Below, piece after piece: positions 1 through 8,154 of a stretch of 64,000 nt of DNA. The notes below the pieces were generated by a model. The model did no database searches, was not told where the DNA came from, and saw only the letters and a program-made list of their open reading frames with translations. Positions within the stretch are counted from its first letter, which is position 1. Every line of letters begins with the position of its first letter. The translations under genes and the position numbers were made by a program. The DNA is from Bacillota bacterium (GTDB lineage: Bacteria > Bacillota > Clostridia > Acetivibrionales > JAEXSP01): assembly GCA_023453795.1 (NCBI GenBank), contig JAEXSP010000034.1, positions 186,001-250,000 on the forward strand, given 5' to 3'.

Positions 1-336
1 CTTTCCGGTCAATTTTTCTAGTAATTGTTCTAATAAAGCCAGCTTTCTCTCATCCTGCTCATCAAGCTCTACATCCAGACTCCGGTCTTCCACATCAAAG
101 GTTTTATAGCTTTTAACCTCAGTGACTGTTACTTTTGTTTGCCTCAAAGCAGGAGAAACCTTGTGAAGGGACAAGTACAGTTCCGGGGCAGAGGGAGCAT
201 GGTAACGGTTTTGCGATGAAGAAGGAGTAACGGAATCTTTTATTTTGGAATAGATTTCACTGAAACCACCGGTGCTCCGATAGCTAAACCTGGCTGAATT
301 AGTAGATAGGACAACATTTGAGTTTTCTATTTTCAT
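1..336 (-). CDS. Hypothetical protein, C-terminus cut by window edge
   Basis: An open frame on the minus strand starts with ATG at 336 and runs off the left edge, so only the first 112 codons are visible. A strong ribosome site (GGGAGG) lies about 8 bases upstream. The protein begins MKIENSNVVLSTNSARFSYR. It is rich in Ser and Thr, has no hydrophobic segment in the visible part, and becomes charged (Asp/Glu/Lys) towards residue 85-112, with a Leu-rich stretch ending in LEKLTGK. I do not recognise a family. It may be a soluble or loosely folded protein. It is transcribed away from the SEC-C gene, and a 313-base intergenic region separates the two starts. Confidence 0.7.
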   Translation of the reverse strand, partial: MKIENSNVVLSTNSARFSYRSTGGFSEIYSKIKDSVTPSSSQNRYHAPSAPELYLSLHKVSPALRQTKVTVTEVKSYKTFDVEDRSLDVELDEQDERKLALLEQLLEKLTGK

Positions 337-649
337 AGCATATCCTCCCTAGTATAATTATTAATCGCATTTTGAACGCACTGAAACAAGACAGGTACCC
401 TTTATCCTGTTTCTTTTATAAAAATTAAGTTAAAAAATAAAATCATCCTTGATATGTGTAGTTTGACCCTATTAAACATAAGGATTATCTTTAGTAGAAA
501 TGAATAGCACGTGCCATTTATTATTATCGGCATATTCGTGGAAGGTCTTTACAAGAAATATATTAATAATTATAATATGCAAAAGGCTTTATAATTGCTT
601 ATTTTATGTTATAATGTCTTAAGAAAAAAGTTTGAAAAGGAGTATCGGC
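337..649. other. Divergent intergenic region
   Basis: This 313-base AT-rich stretch lies between two divergently transcribed genes. It holds the minus-strand ribosome site near 345 and a plus-strand promoter candidate near 588-615. I see no reading frame with a ribosome site and no RNA-like stem in it. Confidence 0.5.
588..615 (+). promoter_or_regulatory. Candidate sigma-A promoter for the SEC-C gene
   Basis: TTTATA at 588-593 and a perfect TATAAT at 610-615 are separated by 16 bases. Transcription would start about 25 bases upstream of the ATG at 650. The -10 box is convincing and the -35 box is only a partial match. Confidence 0.5.
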
Positions 650-1144
650 ATGAGTTTGTACGAAGAATGGAAAAGTATTGCTGAAAAAGATATGTCACAA
701 GAAGAATATAATATATTTTGGAGTACATATCTAGAAAAAGAAAAGAAAAACTACGCATATATCCTCGAAAACCATGAGGAACCTGTCAGCGGAAGCTTGA
801 CTGAAATCGCTGAAAAGTTCGGCATGGGTGAAAAGGAAATGGCTGGCTTCATAGACGGAATCAACACAAGCCTTGTTAAGACCATCGATTTGGACACTTT
901 GGCTGAAGACACCCAGATAAAGCTGGAAATAGATTTTGAAAAACTTTTCTTTAATATGCTTGAGGCTAAGGCGGATTGGCTTTATAACCTTCCTGAATGG
1001 GAGGGCGTACTTACTGAAGAAAGACGCTTGGAAATAAGAAAAGATTTCAACAGAACCAAAATCGCCGTAAGCAGTAAGGTTGGCCGTAATGATCCATGTC
1101 CCTGCGGAAGCGGACTTAAATACAAGAAGTGCTGTGGGAAATAG
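650..1144 (+). CDS. SEC-C motif protein
   Basis: This encodes a 164-residue soluble protein of unknown function. The first about 140 residues are acidic and helical-looking with no recognised fold. The last about 20 residues form a SEC-C motif (GRNDPCPCGSGLKYKKCC), the zinc-binding module also found at the C-terminus of SecA, where it contacts SecB and ribosomes. The frame is open back to a TTG at 632. The ATG at 650 is preferred because AAAGGAG sits 8-9 bases before it. The gene is followed after 14 bases by a second Cys-rich gene, so the two are probably cotranscribed. The SEC-C motif alone does not define a function. Confidence 0.85.
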   Translation: MSLYEEWKSIAEKDMSQEEYNIFWSTYLEKEKKNYAYILENHEEPVSGSLTEIAEKFGMGEKEMAGFIDGINTSLVKTIDLDTLAEDTQIKLEIDFEKLFFNMLEAKADWLYNLPEWEGVLTEERRLEIRKDFNRTKIAVSSKVGRNDPCPCGSGLKYKKCCGK

Positions 1145-1158
1145 GTTGGAGGCAGGAT

Positions 1159-1440
1159 ATGGGAGAATGTATCTGTAACTCATGTAAAAACTTGAAGAAT
1201 TCTATCAACGATGAGGGTGGACTCGGAGAGACAACCTGTGAATTCGGGTTCCCTTCCGAAGCTTGCACAGACTGTACAGGCGCAGAATGCAGTGAAACAT
1301 GCTTACACTTCGAACTGGATGATGAGAATGCTGTTCCACAGTCGGTCAAATGCATGAAATGCGGAAAAGAGCTTCAAAAGGTTTTTAATGACGGCGACTT
1401 CGGGGAAGTATATTGTATAGATTGCTACCTAAATAAATAG
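1159..1440 (+). CDS. Small cysteine-rich, zinc-binding-like protein
   Basis: This encodes 93 residues starting MGECICNSCKNLKNS, with about a dozen cysteines. Several are arranged as CxxC pairs (CNSC near the start, CMKC near residue 72, CIDC near the end), which suggests two zinc ribbons. The frame is open from an ATG at 1129 inside the previous gene. The ATG at 1159 is preferred because GGAGG lies 4-8 bases upstream and avoids the overlap. It directly follows the SEC-C gene, so two metal-binding proteins may share one transcript. I do not recognise a named family. A structural or nucleic-acid-binding role is only a guess. Confidence 0.75.
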   Translation: MGECICNSCKNLKNSINDEGGLGETTCEFGFPSEACTDCTGAECSETCLHFELDDENAVPQSVKCMKCGKELQKVFNDGDFGEVYCIDCYLNK

Positions 1441-1448
1441 GATTTTTT

Positions 1449-1484
1449 ATTAAAGCTTCTCAATCTTAGCAGGGAAGCTTTAAT
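1449..1484 (+). terminator. Hairpin after the Cys-rich gene, weak terminator
   Basis: Perfect 11-base arms (ATTAAAGCTTC and GAAGCTTTAAT) enclose a 14-base loop just after the stop codon. No U-run follows, so it may stabilise the 3' end rather than terminate by itself. Confidence 0.4.
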
Positions 1485-1544
1485 CATATAGAGGTATGGT
1501 AATTTTGAAAATAGAAAATACTGCATAGTATTTTTTATTTATTT

Positions 1545-1573
1545 TTGATAAATCAGCTTTTATTTGGTATAAT
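1545..1573 (+). promoter_or_regulatory. Sigma-A promoter of gltX-glnS
   Basis: TTGATA at 1545-1550 and TATAAT at 1568-1573 have exactly 17 bases between them. The start codon follows about 37 bases after the expected transcription start, leaving no room for a T-box leader. Confidence 0.8.
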
Positions 1574-1616
1574 AACCTTTAAAATATTGATAATCTACAT
1601 ATAGGGAGACGGTTTT

Positions 1617-3086
1617 ATGGCAATGGAGGTTAGGACAAGATTTGCGCCAAGCCCGACAGGGTATATGCACATTGGCAACTTGAGAACGGCTTTATATGAG
1701 TATCTTATAGCTAAAAGATATAATGGAAAATTCATTTTAAGAATAGAGGATACTGATCAGGAAAGGTTTGTCGAGGGAGCTGTAGATGTAATCTACAACA
1801 CTCTTAAAATTACCGGGCTCAAACACGACGAAGGCCCTGACATTGGCGGAGATTACGGTCCTTATGTACAAAGTGACAGACGACAGCTATATATTGACTA
1901 TGCAAAGAAACTGGTTGATCTCGGCGGAGCCTATTACTGCTTCTGTACTAAAGAAAGACTTGCTGAACTGAAAGAGGGCTATGAAGCACAAGGCTTACCG
2001 AATAAATATGACCGCTGCTGCATGAAACTGACCAAGGAAGAAATCGAAGAAAAGCTTGCAAGGAACGAGCCGTATGTAATAAGGCAAAAGATGCCGGATA
2101 CAGGAACAACTACTTTTGACGATGTTGTTTATGGCATGATTTCGGTTGACAATACCCAGCTTGATGACCAGATTCTACTTAAATCTGACGGGCTGCCGAC
2201 TTACAATTTTGCAAACGTGGTTGATGACCATTTAATGAAGATTACTCATGTAGTAAGGGGTAGTGAATATCTTTCGTCTGCACCGAAATATAATCTGCTT
2301 TATCAGGCGTTCGGATGGGAAGTGCCGACATATGTACATCTGCCGCTGATAGTAAAGCCTAACGGAACAAAGCTCTCAAAACGTAAAGGAGACGCTTCTT
2401 TTGAGGATCTTCTGTCAATGGGCTATATACTTGAGGCTGTCATAAACTATATTGTATTGCTTGGATGGAGCCCGGGAACCAATCAGGAGATTTTCTCATT
2501 AAAAGAGCTTGAGGAAGCTTTCGACATCAAGGGGATCAGCAAGTCTCCGGCATGCTTTGACTACAGCAAGCTTAATTGGATGAACGGCGAATACATCAGG
2601 AAAATGAGTCCGGAAGCTTTCCATGAAATAGTAAAGCCGTTTTATAAGGATGTAATTAAGAACCCAAACATAGATTTGAAAAAGATAAGCAGGATTTTGC
2701 AGGTTAGGACGGAGGTTCTTAGTTCAATACCGGAAAAAATCGACTTTATTGATCAACTACCGGAATATAGCATTGAAATGTACATTCATAAAAAAATGAA
2801 AACAACCTACGAAAACTCACTCGAAGCTTTAAGGGCAGCACTTCCTGTTCTGGAAAGCATTCAAGACTGGAATGAGCAGGCTCTTCATGATTCTCTTATG
2901 GCCTTGGTTGAAAAACTAGGCATAAAGAACGGGCAGATGCTGTGGCCTGTAAGAACAGCCGTAAGCGGTAAGGACGTAACTCCGGGAGGAGCGATTGAAA
3001 TAGCGGATATTCTTGGAAAAGATGAAACAATCCGAAGGATAAAAATAGGAATAGAAAAATTAATAAACCAGGGAGGTGCGTTATGA
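1617..3086 (+). CDS. gltX: Glutamyl-tRNA synthetase
   Basis: This cytosolic class I aminoacyl-tRNA synthetase charges tRNA-Glu with glutamate using ATP. The 489 residues match the usual bacterial length. The Rossmann catalytic domain carries the HIGH-type signature as HIGN (about residues 18-21) in the context RFAPSPTGYMHIGN, and the KMSKS-type loop as KLSKR near residue 252-256. The C-terminal about 170 residues are the helical anticodon-binding part. ATG at 1617 follows GGGAGACGG at normal spacing; a second ATG two codons later is possible. Its last four bases overlap the start of glnS (ATGA), so translation of the two synthetases is probably coupled. With a dedicated GlnRS next door, this enzyme may be a discriminating GluRS, which sequence alone cannot prove. 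Confidence 0.97.
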   Translation: MAMEVRTRFAPSPTGYMHIGNLRTALYEYLIAKRYNGKFILRIEDTDQERFVEGAVDVIYNTLKITGLKHDEGPDIGGDYGPYVQSDRRQLYIDYAKKLVDLGGAYYCFCTKERLAELKEGYEAQGLPNKYDRCCMKLTKEEIEEKLARNEPYVIRQKMPDTGTTTFDDVVYGMISVDNTQLDDQILLKSDGLPTYNFANVVDDHLMKITHVVRGSEYLSSAPKYNLLYQAFGWEVPTYVHLPLIVKPNGTKLSKRKGDASFEDLLSMGYILEAVINYIVLLGWSPGTNQEIFSLKELEEAFDIKGISKSPACFDYSKLNWMNGEYIRKMSPEAFHEIVKPFYKDVIKNPNIDLKKISRILQVRTEVLSSIPEKIDFIDQLPEYSIEMYIHKKMKTTYENSLEALRAALPVLESIQDWNEQALHDSLMALVEKLGIKNGQMLWPVRTAVSGKDVTPGGAIEIADILGKDETIRRIKIGIEKLINQGGAL

Positions 3087-4786
3087 ATCCTGAATTAAAT
3101 AATGAAGAAACAAAAAAACAGTCAAATTTCATACACGATTTCATAGATGAAGAAATAGAAAACGGTAAATATTCCGGTAAGGAAATTCATACGAGGTTTC
3201 CGCCCGAGCCTAACGGTTATCTTCATATAGGGCACGCAAAAGCAATTTGTATTGATTTTGGCACAGCTGAAAAGTACGGAGGAAAATGCAATCTCCGTTT
3301 CGATGATACAAACCCAAGCAAGGAAGATGTGGAATATGTTGAATCGATAAAGGAAGATGTCAAATGGCTGGGCTTCAATTGGGACGGCATATATTTCGCA
3401 TCTGACTATTTCGACATAATGTATGACTGTGCCGTCAATCTTATAAAAAAGGACTTAGCTTATGTGTGTGACCTTAATGCCGAACAAATAAGGGAGTACA
3501 GGGGTACTCTTACAGAACCGGGTAAGGAAAGTCCGTATCGCAGCCGTTCGGTAGAAGAAAACCTTGATTTGTTTGAGAGAATGAAGGCTGGGGAATTCGA
3601 GGATGGTTCACGGGTACTTAGAGCTAAAATCAACATGTCGTCTCCCAATATAAACATGCGTGATCCGGTAATATACAGGATACTTCGTGCCAACCACCAC
3701 AGGACAGGTGACAAATGGTGCATATACCCCATGTATGATTATGCACATCCGATTGAAGATATAGTTGAAGGTATTACGCACTCTTTGTGCTCTTTGGAAT
3801 TTGAAGACCATCGTCCGCTGTATGATTGGGTTGTAAACAATGCGGAACTTAAGGCAAAGCCAAGGCAGATCGAGTTTGCACGCCTTAATCTGACTTATAC
3901 GATGATGAGTAAAAGAAAGCTTTTGGCATTGGTCAAGGAGGGTCACGTCTCAGGCTGGAATGATGCCAGAATGCCAACACTTTCAGGACTACGCAGACGC
4001 GGTTATACTGCCGGAGCAATAAGGGATTTCTGCAATCGCATAGGAGTTGCTAAAACAGATAGTACTGTAGATGTTGCACTTCTCGAACACTGCGTAAGAG
4101 AGGATTTAAACAAGAGTGCCTTCAGGGTTATGGCTGTGCTTCGCCCTCTTAAGGTGATTATAGATAACTATCCGGAAGGCCAGGTTGAATACTTTGAAGC
4201 TGAAAACAACCCTGAGGATCCTGGCGCAGGATCAAGACAAGTGCCATTCTCAAGAGAATTGTATATTGACCGGGAGGACTTCACAGAAAATCCGCCAAAG
4301 GGTTATTTCCGCCTTTTCCCCGGCAATGAAGTCCGTTTGAAGCATACCTATTTTGTTAAATGCGAAAGTGTTGTAAAGGATGAAAAGACAGGTGAGGTCA
4401 TTGAGCTGCACTGCTCGTATGATCCCGCTTCTAGAGGCGGTAATTCTCCTGATGGCAGAAAGGTCAAAGGAACAATTCAATGGGTTTCTGCCGCACACGC
4501 TGTTGACGCTGAGGTTAGGCTTTATGACCAGTTGTTTACGGTTTCGGATCCAAGCGATGAGAAAGAAGGTCTGACATATAAAGATTACCTGAATCCGAAT
4601 TCGCTGGAAGTCCTCACTTGCAGCAAGGTTGAGCCAAGTCTTGCGGAAGCAGAGCCGGGAAGCAGGTTCCAATTCCTGAGGACTGGTTACTTCTGCATTG
4701 ATACTGAGGATTCCAAAATAGGAAAACCTGTTTTTAACAGAATTGTTCCGTTAAAGGACTCATGGGCAAAGGTCAGTAAGGCGTAA
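3083..4786 (+). CDS. glnS: Glutaminyl-tRNA synthetase
   Basis: This class I synthetase charges tRNA-Gln directly with glutamine. It has 567 residues, with HIGH in PNGYLHIGHAKA near residue 52, an ATP-loop MSKRK at about 275-279, and a long C-terminal pair of beta-barrel anticodon domains (residues about 340-567), as in E. coli GlnRS. Most Firmicutes lack GlnRS and form Gln-tRNA by transamidation of Glu-tRNA, so its presence is a lineage feature, generally attributed to transfer. The start overlaps gltX by four bases, and GGGAGGTGCGTT before the ATG is a strong ribosome site inside the gltX end. A good terminator follows, closing a two-gene operon. Confidence 0.97.
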   Translation: MNPELNNEETKKQSNFIHDFIDEEIENGKYSGKEIHTRFPPEPNGYLHIGHAKAICIDFGTAEKYGGKCNLRFDDTNPSKEDVEYVESIKEDVKWLGFNWDGIYFASDYFDIMYDCAVNLIKKDLAYVCDLNAEQIREYRGTLTEPGKESPYRSRSVEENLDLFERMKAGEFEDGSRVLRAKINMSSPNINMRDPVIYRILRANHHRTGDKWCIYPMYDYAHPIEDIVEGITHSLCSLEFEDHRPLYDWVVNNAELKAKPRQIEFARLNLTYTMMSKRKLLALVKEGHVSGWNDARMPTLSGLRRRGYTAGAIRDFCNRIGVAKTDSTVDVALLEHCVREDLNKSAFRVMAVLRPLKVIIDNYPEGQVEYFEAENNPEDPGAGSRQVPFSRELYIDREDFTENPPKGYFRLFPGNEVRLKHTYFVKCESVVKDEKTGEVIELHCSYDPASRGGNSPDGRKVKGTIQWVSAAHAVDAEVRLYDQLFTVSDPSDEKEGLTYKDYLNPNSLEVLTCSKVEPSLAEAEPGSRFQFLRTGYFCIDTEDSKIGKPVFNRIVPLKDSWAKVSKA

Positions 4787-4824
4787 AAGAAGAAATATTA
4801 TAACGTCAGGGATAATATATTTCA

Positions 4825-4878
4825 CCCTCAAAGTTGATAGTAGAGGTATCTATGTAAACTTTGGGGGCGTTTTGCTTT
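4825..4878 (+). terminator. Rho-independent terminator after glnS
   Basis: An 11-pair stem (arms 4825-4835 and 4857-4867, one U-G pair) is followed by GCGTTTTGCTTT. It ends the gltX-glnS operon. Confidence 0.85.
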
Positions 4879-4971
4879 ATCATGCTCCTTACCTTAAAAG
4901 ATTACTTATGGGAAATTATTTCCTAAGGTGATAGTATTTAACTAATGGGTTAATTTACCACAAAAAGTTCC

Positions 4972-5000
4972 TTGACAAAGACGGACTAAGTATGTATAAT
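4972..5000 (+). promoter_or_regulatory. Perfect consensus sigma-A promoter for tRNA-Gly genes
   Basis: TTGACA at 4972-4977 and TATAAT at 4995-5000 are separated by exactly 17 bases. The first tRNA begins 22 bases after the -10 box. Confidence 0.93.
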
Positions 5001-5021
5001 AACCCTTGCAGATTTAATTAT

Positions 5022-5096
5022 GCGGGTTTAACTCAGCGGTAGAGTGTCACCTTGCCAAGGTGAAAGTCGCGAGTTCAAATCTCGTAACCCGCTCCA
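5022..5096 (+). tRNA. tRNA-Gly (GCC anticodon)
   Basis: This is a complete cloverleaf. The acceptor stem GCGGGTT/AACCCGC is closed by a U discriminator and an encoded CCA. The anticodon stem TCACC/GGTGA holds loop TTGCCAA, giving anticodon GCC. The T-arm contains GTTCAAATC. It is the first of two glycine tRNAs transcribed from the consensus promoter. Confidence 0.97.
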
Positions 5097-5099
5097 TCT

Positions 5100-5173
5100 G
5101 CGGGTGTAGTTCAATGGTAGAACATCAGCCTTCCAAGCTGATTGCGTGGGTTCGATTCCCATCACCCGCTCCA
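5100..5173 (+). tRNA. tRNA-Gly (TCC anticodon)
   Basis: The acceptor stem GCGGGTG/CACCCGC carries an encoded CCA. Anticodon stem TCAGC/GCTGA with loop CTTCCAA gives anticodon TCC, and the T-arm has GGTTCGATTCCC. It starts three bases after the GCC isoacceptor, so the two share a transcript and together read all glycine codons. Confidence 0.97.
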
Positions 5174-5176
5174 TCG

Positions 5177-5208
5177 AAGCACTGTACGATGTATGGTGCT
5201 TTTGTTTT
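5177..5208 (+). terminator. Terminator of the tRNA-Gly operon
   Basis: An 11-pair hairpin with a 3-base loop (5177-5201) is followed by TTTTGTTTT, starting four bases after the second CCA end. Confidence 0.92.
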
Positions 5209-5293
5209 ACTTAGCTGTCACAAAGCCTTAGAACGGCCCAACCGATTCTTTTTCCAATTATTCTAAATCATTGTATATGCCTAAATATTTTTA

Positions 5294-5322
5294 TTGAATA
5301 TTTACTTTCTAGATATTATAAT
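5294..5322 (+). promoter_or_regulatory. Sigma-A promoter of the pyrophosphatase gene
   Basis: TTGAAT at 5294-5299 and TATAAT at 5317-5322 are 17 bases apart. The leader is about 97 bases and contains a short inverted repeat (TTTCCC/GGGAAA, about 5348-5366) around a spare AAAGGAGG sequence that has no start codon behind it. Confidence 0.75.
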
Positions 5323-5426
5323 GGACTCGGTATGAGATTTTGATTATTTCCCAAAGGAGGGAAACAATTATTTCAACTTTTCTATAATTTTTAAATTAAA
5401 AAATTAATATGTAAAGGGAGGAAGTA

Positions 5427-7895
5427 ATGATGCAGCATAAGTCTAAGAGAATCACTAAGGCATTATTTTCAGGACTGTTTGGTTTGCTTATGGTTATACT
5501 GACACCAGGTATGGCCTTTGCTGGAGATGCGGACATAATTGTTCCGGATTTGTCGAAAAATCCTAACAGCGGTTACCTTTATGCCGGTATTGCAGTATGT
5601 TTATTGGGAATGCTGTTTGGATTCTACCAATTCACGAGGGTAAAAAAGCTTAAAGCACACAAGTCAATGCTTGAAGTGTCCAACACTATTTTCGAAACAT
5701 GTAAGACCTATTTGATCCAGCAGGGAAAGTTCCTTTTGATCCTTTTGGTTTTCATAGGTGCATGTATAGCTTTCTACTTTGGTTTTCTCCAGAACAAGGG
5801 TGCAGGTGATGTAATATTTATTCTGTTATGTACTGTACTTGGTATTCTGGGTTCCTATGGTGTTGCATGGTATGGTATCCGTATGAACACACTTGCCAAC
5901 AGCAGAATGGCTTTTGCGTCTTTGGAAAAGAAGCCTTTGAAATTGTTGAACATACCTCTTGATGCAGGTATGAGCATAGGTGTTCTTCTTATTTGTGTAG
6001 AACTTATTATGATGCTGATAATACTCCTTTTCGTTCCCAAAGAACTCAGGGGAGCAAGCTTTATCGGATTTGCAATAGGCGAATCACTAGGCGCCAGTGC
6101 ACTTCGTATCGCAGGCGGCATATTTACGAAGATTGCGGATATCGGCTCGGATTTAATGAAAATTGTATTCAAAATTAAAGAGGATGACCCACGCAACCCC
6201 GGTGTTATAGCTGACTGTACAGGTGATAACGCAGGCGACAGTGTAGGGCCTACAGCAGACGGATTCGAAACCTATGGTGTTACAGGTGTTGCTCTAATAT
6301 CCTTCATTGTTCTTGCGGTAACAGGTGAAGCTATACAAACCAGTCTTCTTGTTTGGATATTTGTTATGCGTATTCTTATGGTTATCACATCCGTTGTCTC
6401 CTTCTATATAAACAAGGCTTTAAGCAAATCGTTGTATGGAAACAAGGAAGATATCGATTTTGAAAGACCTCTTACAAACCTTGTATGGATTACTTCTGTA
6501 TTATCAATAGTAGTTACTTTTATCATAAGCTATCTTTTGATTGGTCCCGGTACAAATGTTGCCGACAAATCAGAAAACCTGTGGCTTGTGCTTTCAATAA
6601 TTATAAGCTGCGGAACTGTCGGCGGTGCTTTAATACCTGAATTTACAAAGATATTTACAAGCCCGAAATCGGCTCACGTTCAGGAAACCGTTACCTCTTC
6701 ACGAGAAGGCGGACCTTCCTTGAATATACTTTCCGGTTTGATTGCAGGTAACTTCAGTGCTTTCTGGAAAGGCATGCTTTTCTTCGGTTTGATGTTTATC
6801 TCTTACTTTGCAAGTAAACAAGGTTTGGACAAAATAATGGATTATCCTTCCATATTTGCGTTTGGACTTGTTGCGTTCGGATTCCTTGGAATGGGACCTG
6901 TTACAATAGCAGTCGACAGTTACGGTCCTGTAACTGACAACGCTCAGTCCGTATTTGAGCTTTCTTTGATAGAAAGTATCCCTGATATTGACAAGGAAAT
7001 TGAAAAAGATTTCGGTTTCAAACCTGATTTTGAAAAGGGTAAATACTACCTGGAAGCTAATGACGGTGCCGGCAATACCTTTAAGGCTACTGCAAAACCT
7101 GTATTGATAGGCACAGCTGTTGTTGGTGCAACAACAATGATCTTCTCCCTGATTCTGGTTATTAAGAATGTTCTTGGAGTACAGCCTGAACAGATATTGA
7201 ACCTTCTTAATCCGTACACAATCCTCGGCTTCCTTTGCGGCGGCGCTGTTGTTTACTGGTTTACAGGTGCATCCACCCAGGCGGTTTCGACCGGTGCTTA
7301 CAGGGCGGTTGAATATATAAAGAAAAACATCTCTCTTGATGAAAATTCGAGCCAAAAGGCTGCTACAGAAAAGTCTAAGGAAGTTGTCAAGATTTGTACT
7401 CAATATGCTCAAAAGGGTATGTTTAATATATTCATAGCAATATTCTCGTTTGCTTTGGCTTTTGCCTGTATATCGGCTCCAACCGGTGCAAAAGGTGATT
7501 TGGTTGGTAAGGAATCGGTTGCATTCTTTGTAGCGTACCTTATTTCAATCGCTGTGTTTGGTTTGTTCCAGGCTGTGTTTATGGCAAATGCAGGCGGATG
7601 CTGGGATAATGCAAAGAAGGTCGTTGAAGTTGATTTGAAAGAAAAAGGAACTCCGCTCCACGATGCTACAGTTGTCGGCGACACAGTAGGTGATCCTTTC
7701 AAGGATACTTCATCAGTAGCTTTGAACCCAATAATCAAGTTCACAACATTGTTCGGACTGCTTGCAATGGAAATTGCAATTTCTCCGGACTTCAGGGGAG
7801 TTGCACGCTATGTAGGCGTTGGATTCCTGATTGTTGCTCTTGTTTTCGTATGGCGTTCGTTCTACGGAATGAGAATCGGAAATAAAAAAGCATAG
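5427..7895 (+). CDS. hppA: Membrane-bound proton-pumping pyrophosphatase, divergent type
   Basis: This 822-residue integral membrane enzyme hydrolyses pyrophosphate and pumps cations, most likely H+. About 16 hydrophobic helices are visible. The substrate motif reads DDPRNPGVIADCTGDNAGD (canonical enzymes have GDNVGD), and later acidic motifs include DSYGPVTDNAQ and the C-terminal region with NAGGCWDNAKK and GDTVGDPFKD. The position that sets potassium dependence carries Lys (GNTFKATAKP), typical of potassium-independent enzymes. An extra charged stretch (about residues 523-545) precedes it. The N-terminus resembles a signal peptide ending PGMAFAGD, which is odd for this family. These traits fit the divergent, sodium-inhibited H+-PPase group described from Chlorobium and Cellulomonas. 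It is monocistronic, with its own promoter and terminator. Start ATG at 5427 follows AAAGGGAGGAAG. Confidence 0.93.
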   Translation: MMQHKSKRITKALFSGLFGLLMVILTPGMAFAGDADIIVPDLSKNPNSGYLYAGIAVCLLGMLFGFYQFTRVKKLKAHKSMLEVSNTIFETCKTYLIQQGKFLLILLVFIGACIAFYFGFLQNKGAGDVIFILLCTVLGILGSYGVAWYGIRMNTLANSRMAFASLEKKPLKLLNIPLDAGMSIGVLLICVELIMMLIILLFVPKELRGASFIGFAIGESLGASALRIAGGIFTKIADIGSDLMKIVFKIKEDDPRNPGVIADCTGDNAGDSVGPTADGFETYGVTGVALISFIVLAVTGEAIQTSLLVWIFVMRILMVITSVVSFYINKALSKSLYGNKEDIDFERPLTNLVWITSVLSIVVTFIISYLLIGPGTNVADKSENLWLVLSIIISCGTVGGALIPEFTKIFTSPKSAHVQETVTSSREGGPSLNILSGLIAGNFSAFWKGMLFFGLMFISYFASKQGLDKIMDYPSIFAFGLVAFGFLGMGPVTIAVDSYGPVTDNAQSVFELSLIESIPDIDKEIEKDFGFKPDFEKGKYYLEANDGAGNTFKATAKPVLIGTAVVGATTMIFSLILVIKNVLGVQPEQILNLLNPYTILGFLCGGAVVYWFTGASTQAVSTGAYRAVEYIKKNISLDENSSQKAATEKSKEVVKICTQYAQKGMFNIFIAIFSFALAFACISAPTGAKGDLVGKESVAFFVAYLISIAVFGLFQAVFMANAGGCWDNAKKVVEVDLKEKGTPLHDATVVGDTVGDPFKDTSSVALNPIIKFTTLFGLLAMEIAISPDFRGVARYVGVGFLIVALVFVWRSFYGMRIGNKKA

Positions 7896-7912
7896 TTAAT
7901 AAAAGTTTGTAT

Positions 7913-7950
7913 AAATGGGATCTTGCATATATTTGTGAGGTCCCATTTTA
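7913..7950 (+). terminator. Terminator after hppA
   Basis: A 10-pair stem (arms 7913-7922 and 7939-7948, one U-G pair) starts 18 bases after the stop codon. The U-tail is short (TTTTA within the arm end). Confidence 0.65.
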
Positions 7951-7982
7951 GTATAATAAAAGCCAGATCTTTTTTTGCATTA

Positions 7983-8011
7983 TTGAAACACATAATTCCA
8001 AATGATATACT
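7983..8011 (+). promoter_or_regulatory. Sigma-A promoter for the zinc-ribbon membrane protein
   Basis: TTGAAA at 7983-7988 and TATACT at 8006-8011 have a 17-base spacer. The leader to the ATG at 8155 is about 135 bases, AT-rich, with no obvious stem. Confidence 0.65.
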
Positions 8012-8154
8012 GTTTATGGGTTGTTCGGATGCAATCAGGAATGACTCGATCTGAACCTTACGGGATTATAATTCATAATTCATATATAAGTTTGGATATG
8101 GCATTATGTGAATATGAATATGTAATAAATTAATTATTTACAGGAGGAAGATAA

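Noticed and set aside
1441..1616. T-box leader before gltX
   Set aside because: The promoter lies about 45 bases before the start codon and no T-box consensus is present.
5060..5266. 68-residue open frame
   Set aside because: It translates the two tRNA-Gly genes and terminator and has no ribosome site.
6699..7412. 237-residue minus-strand frame
   Set aside because: Antisense shadow of hppA; Cys/Asn/Ser-rich random-looking translation, no ribosome site.
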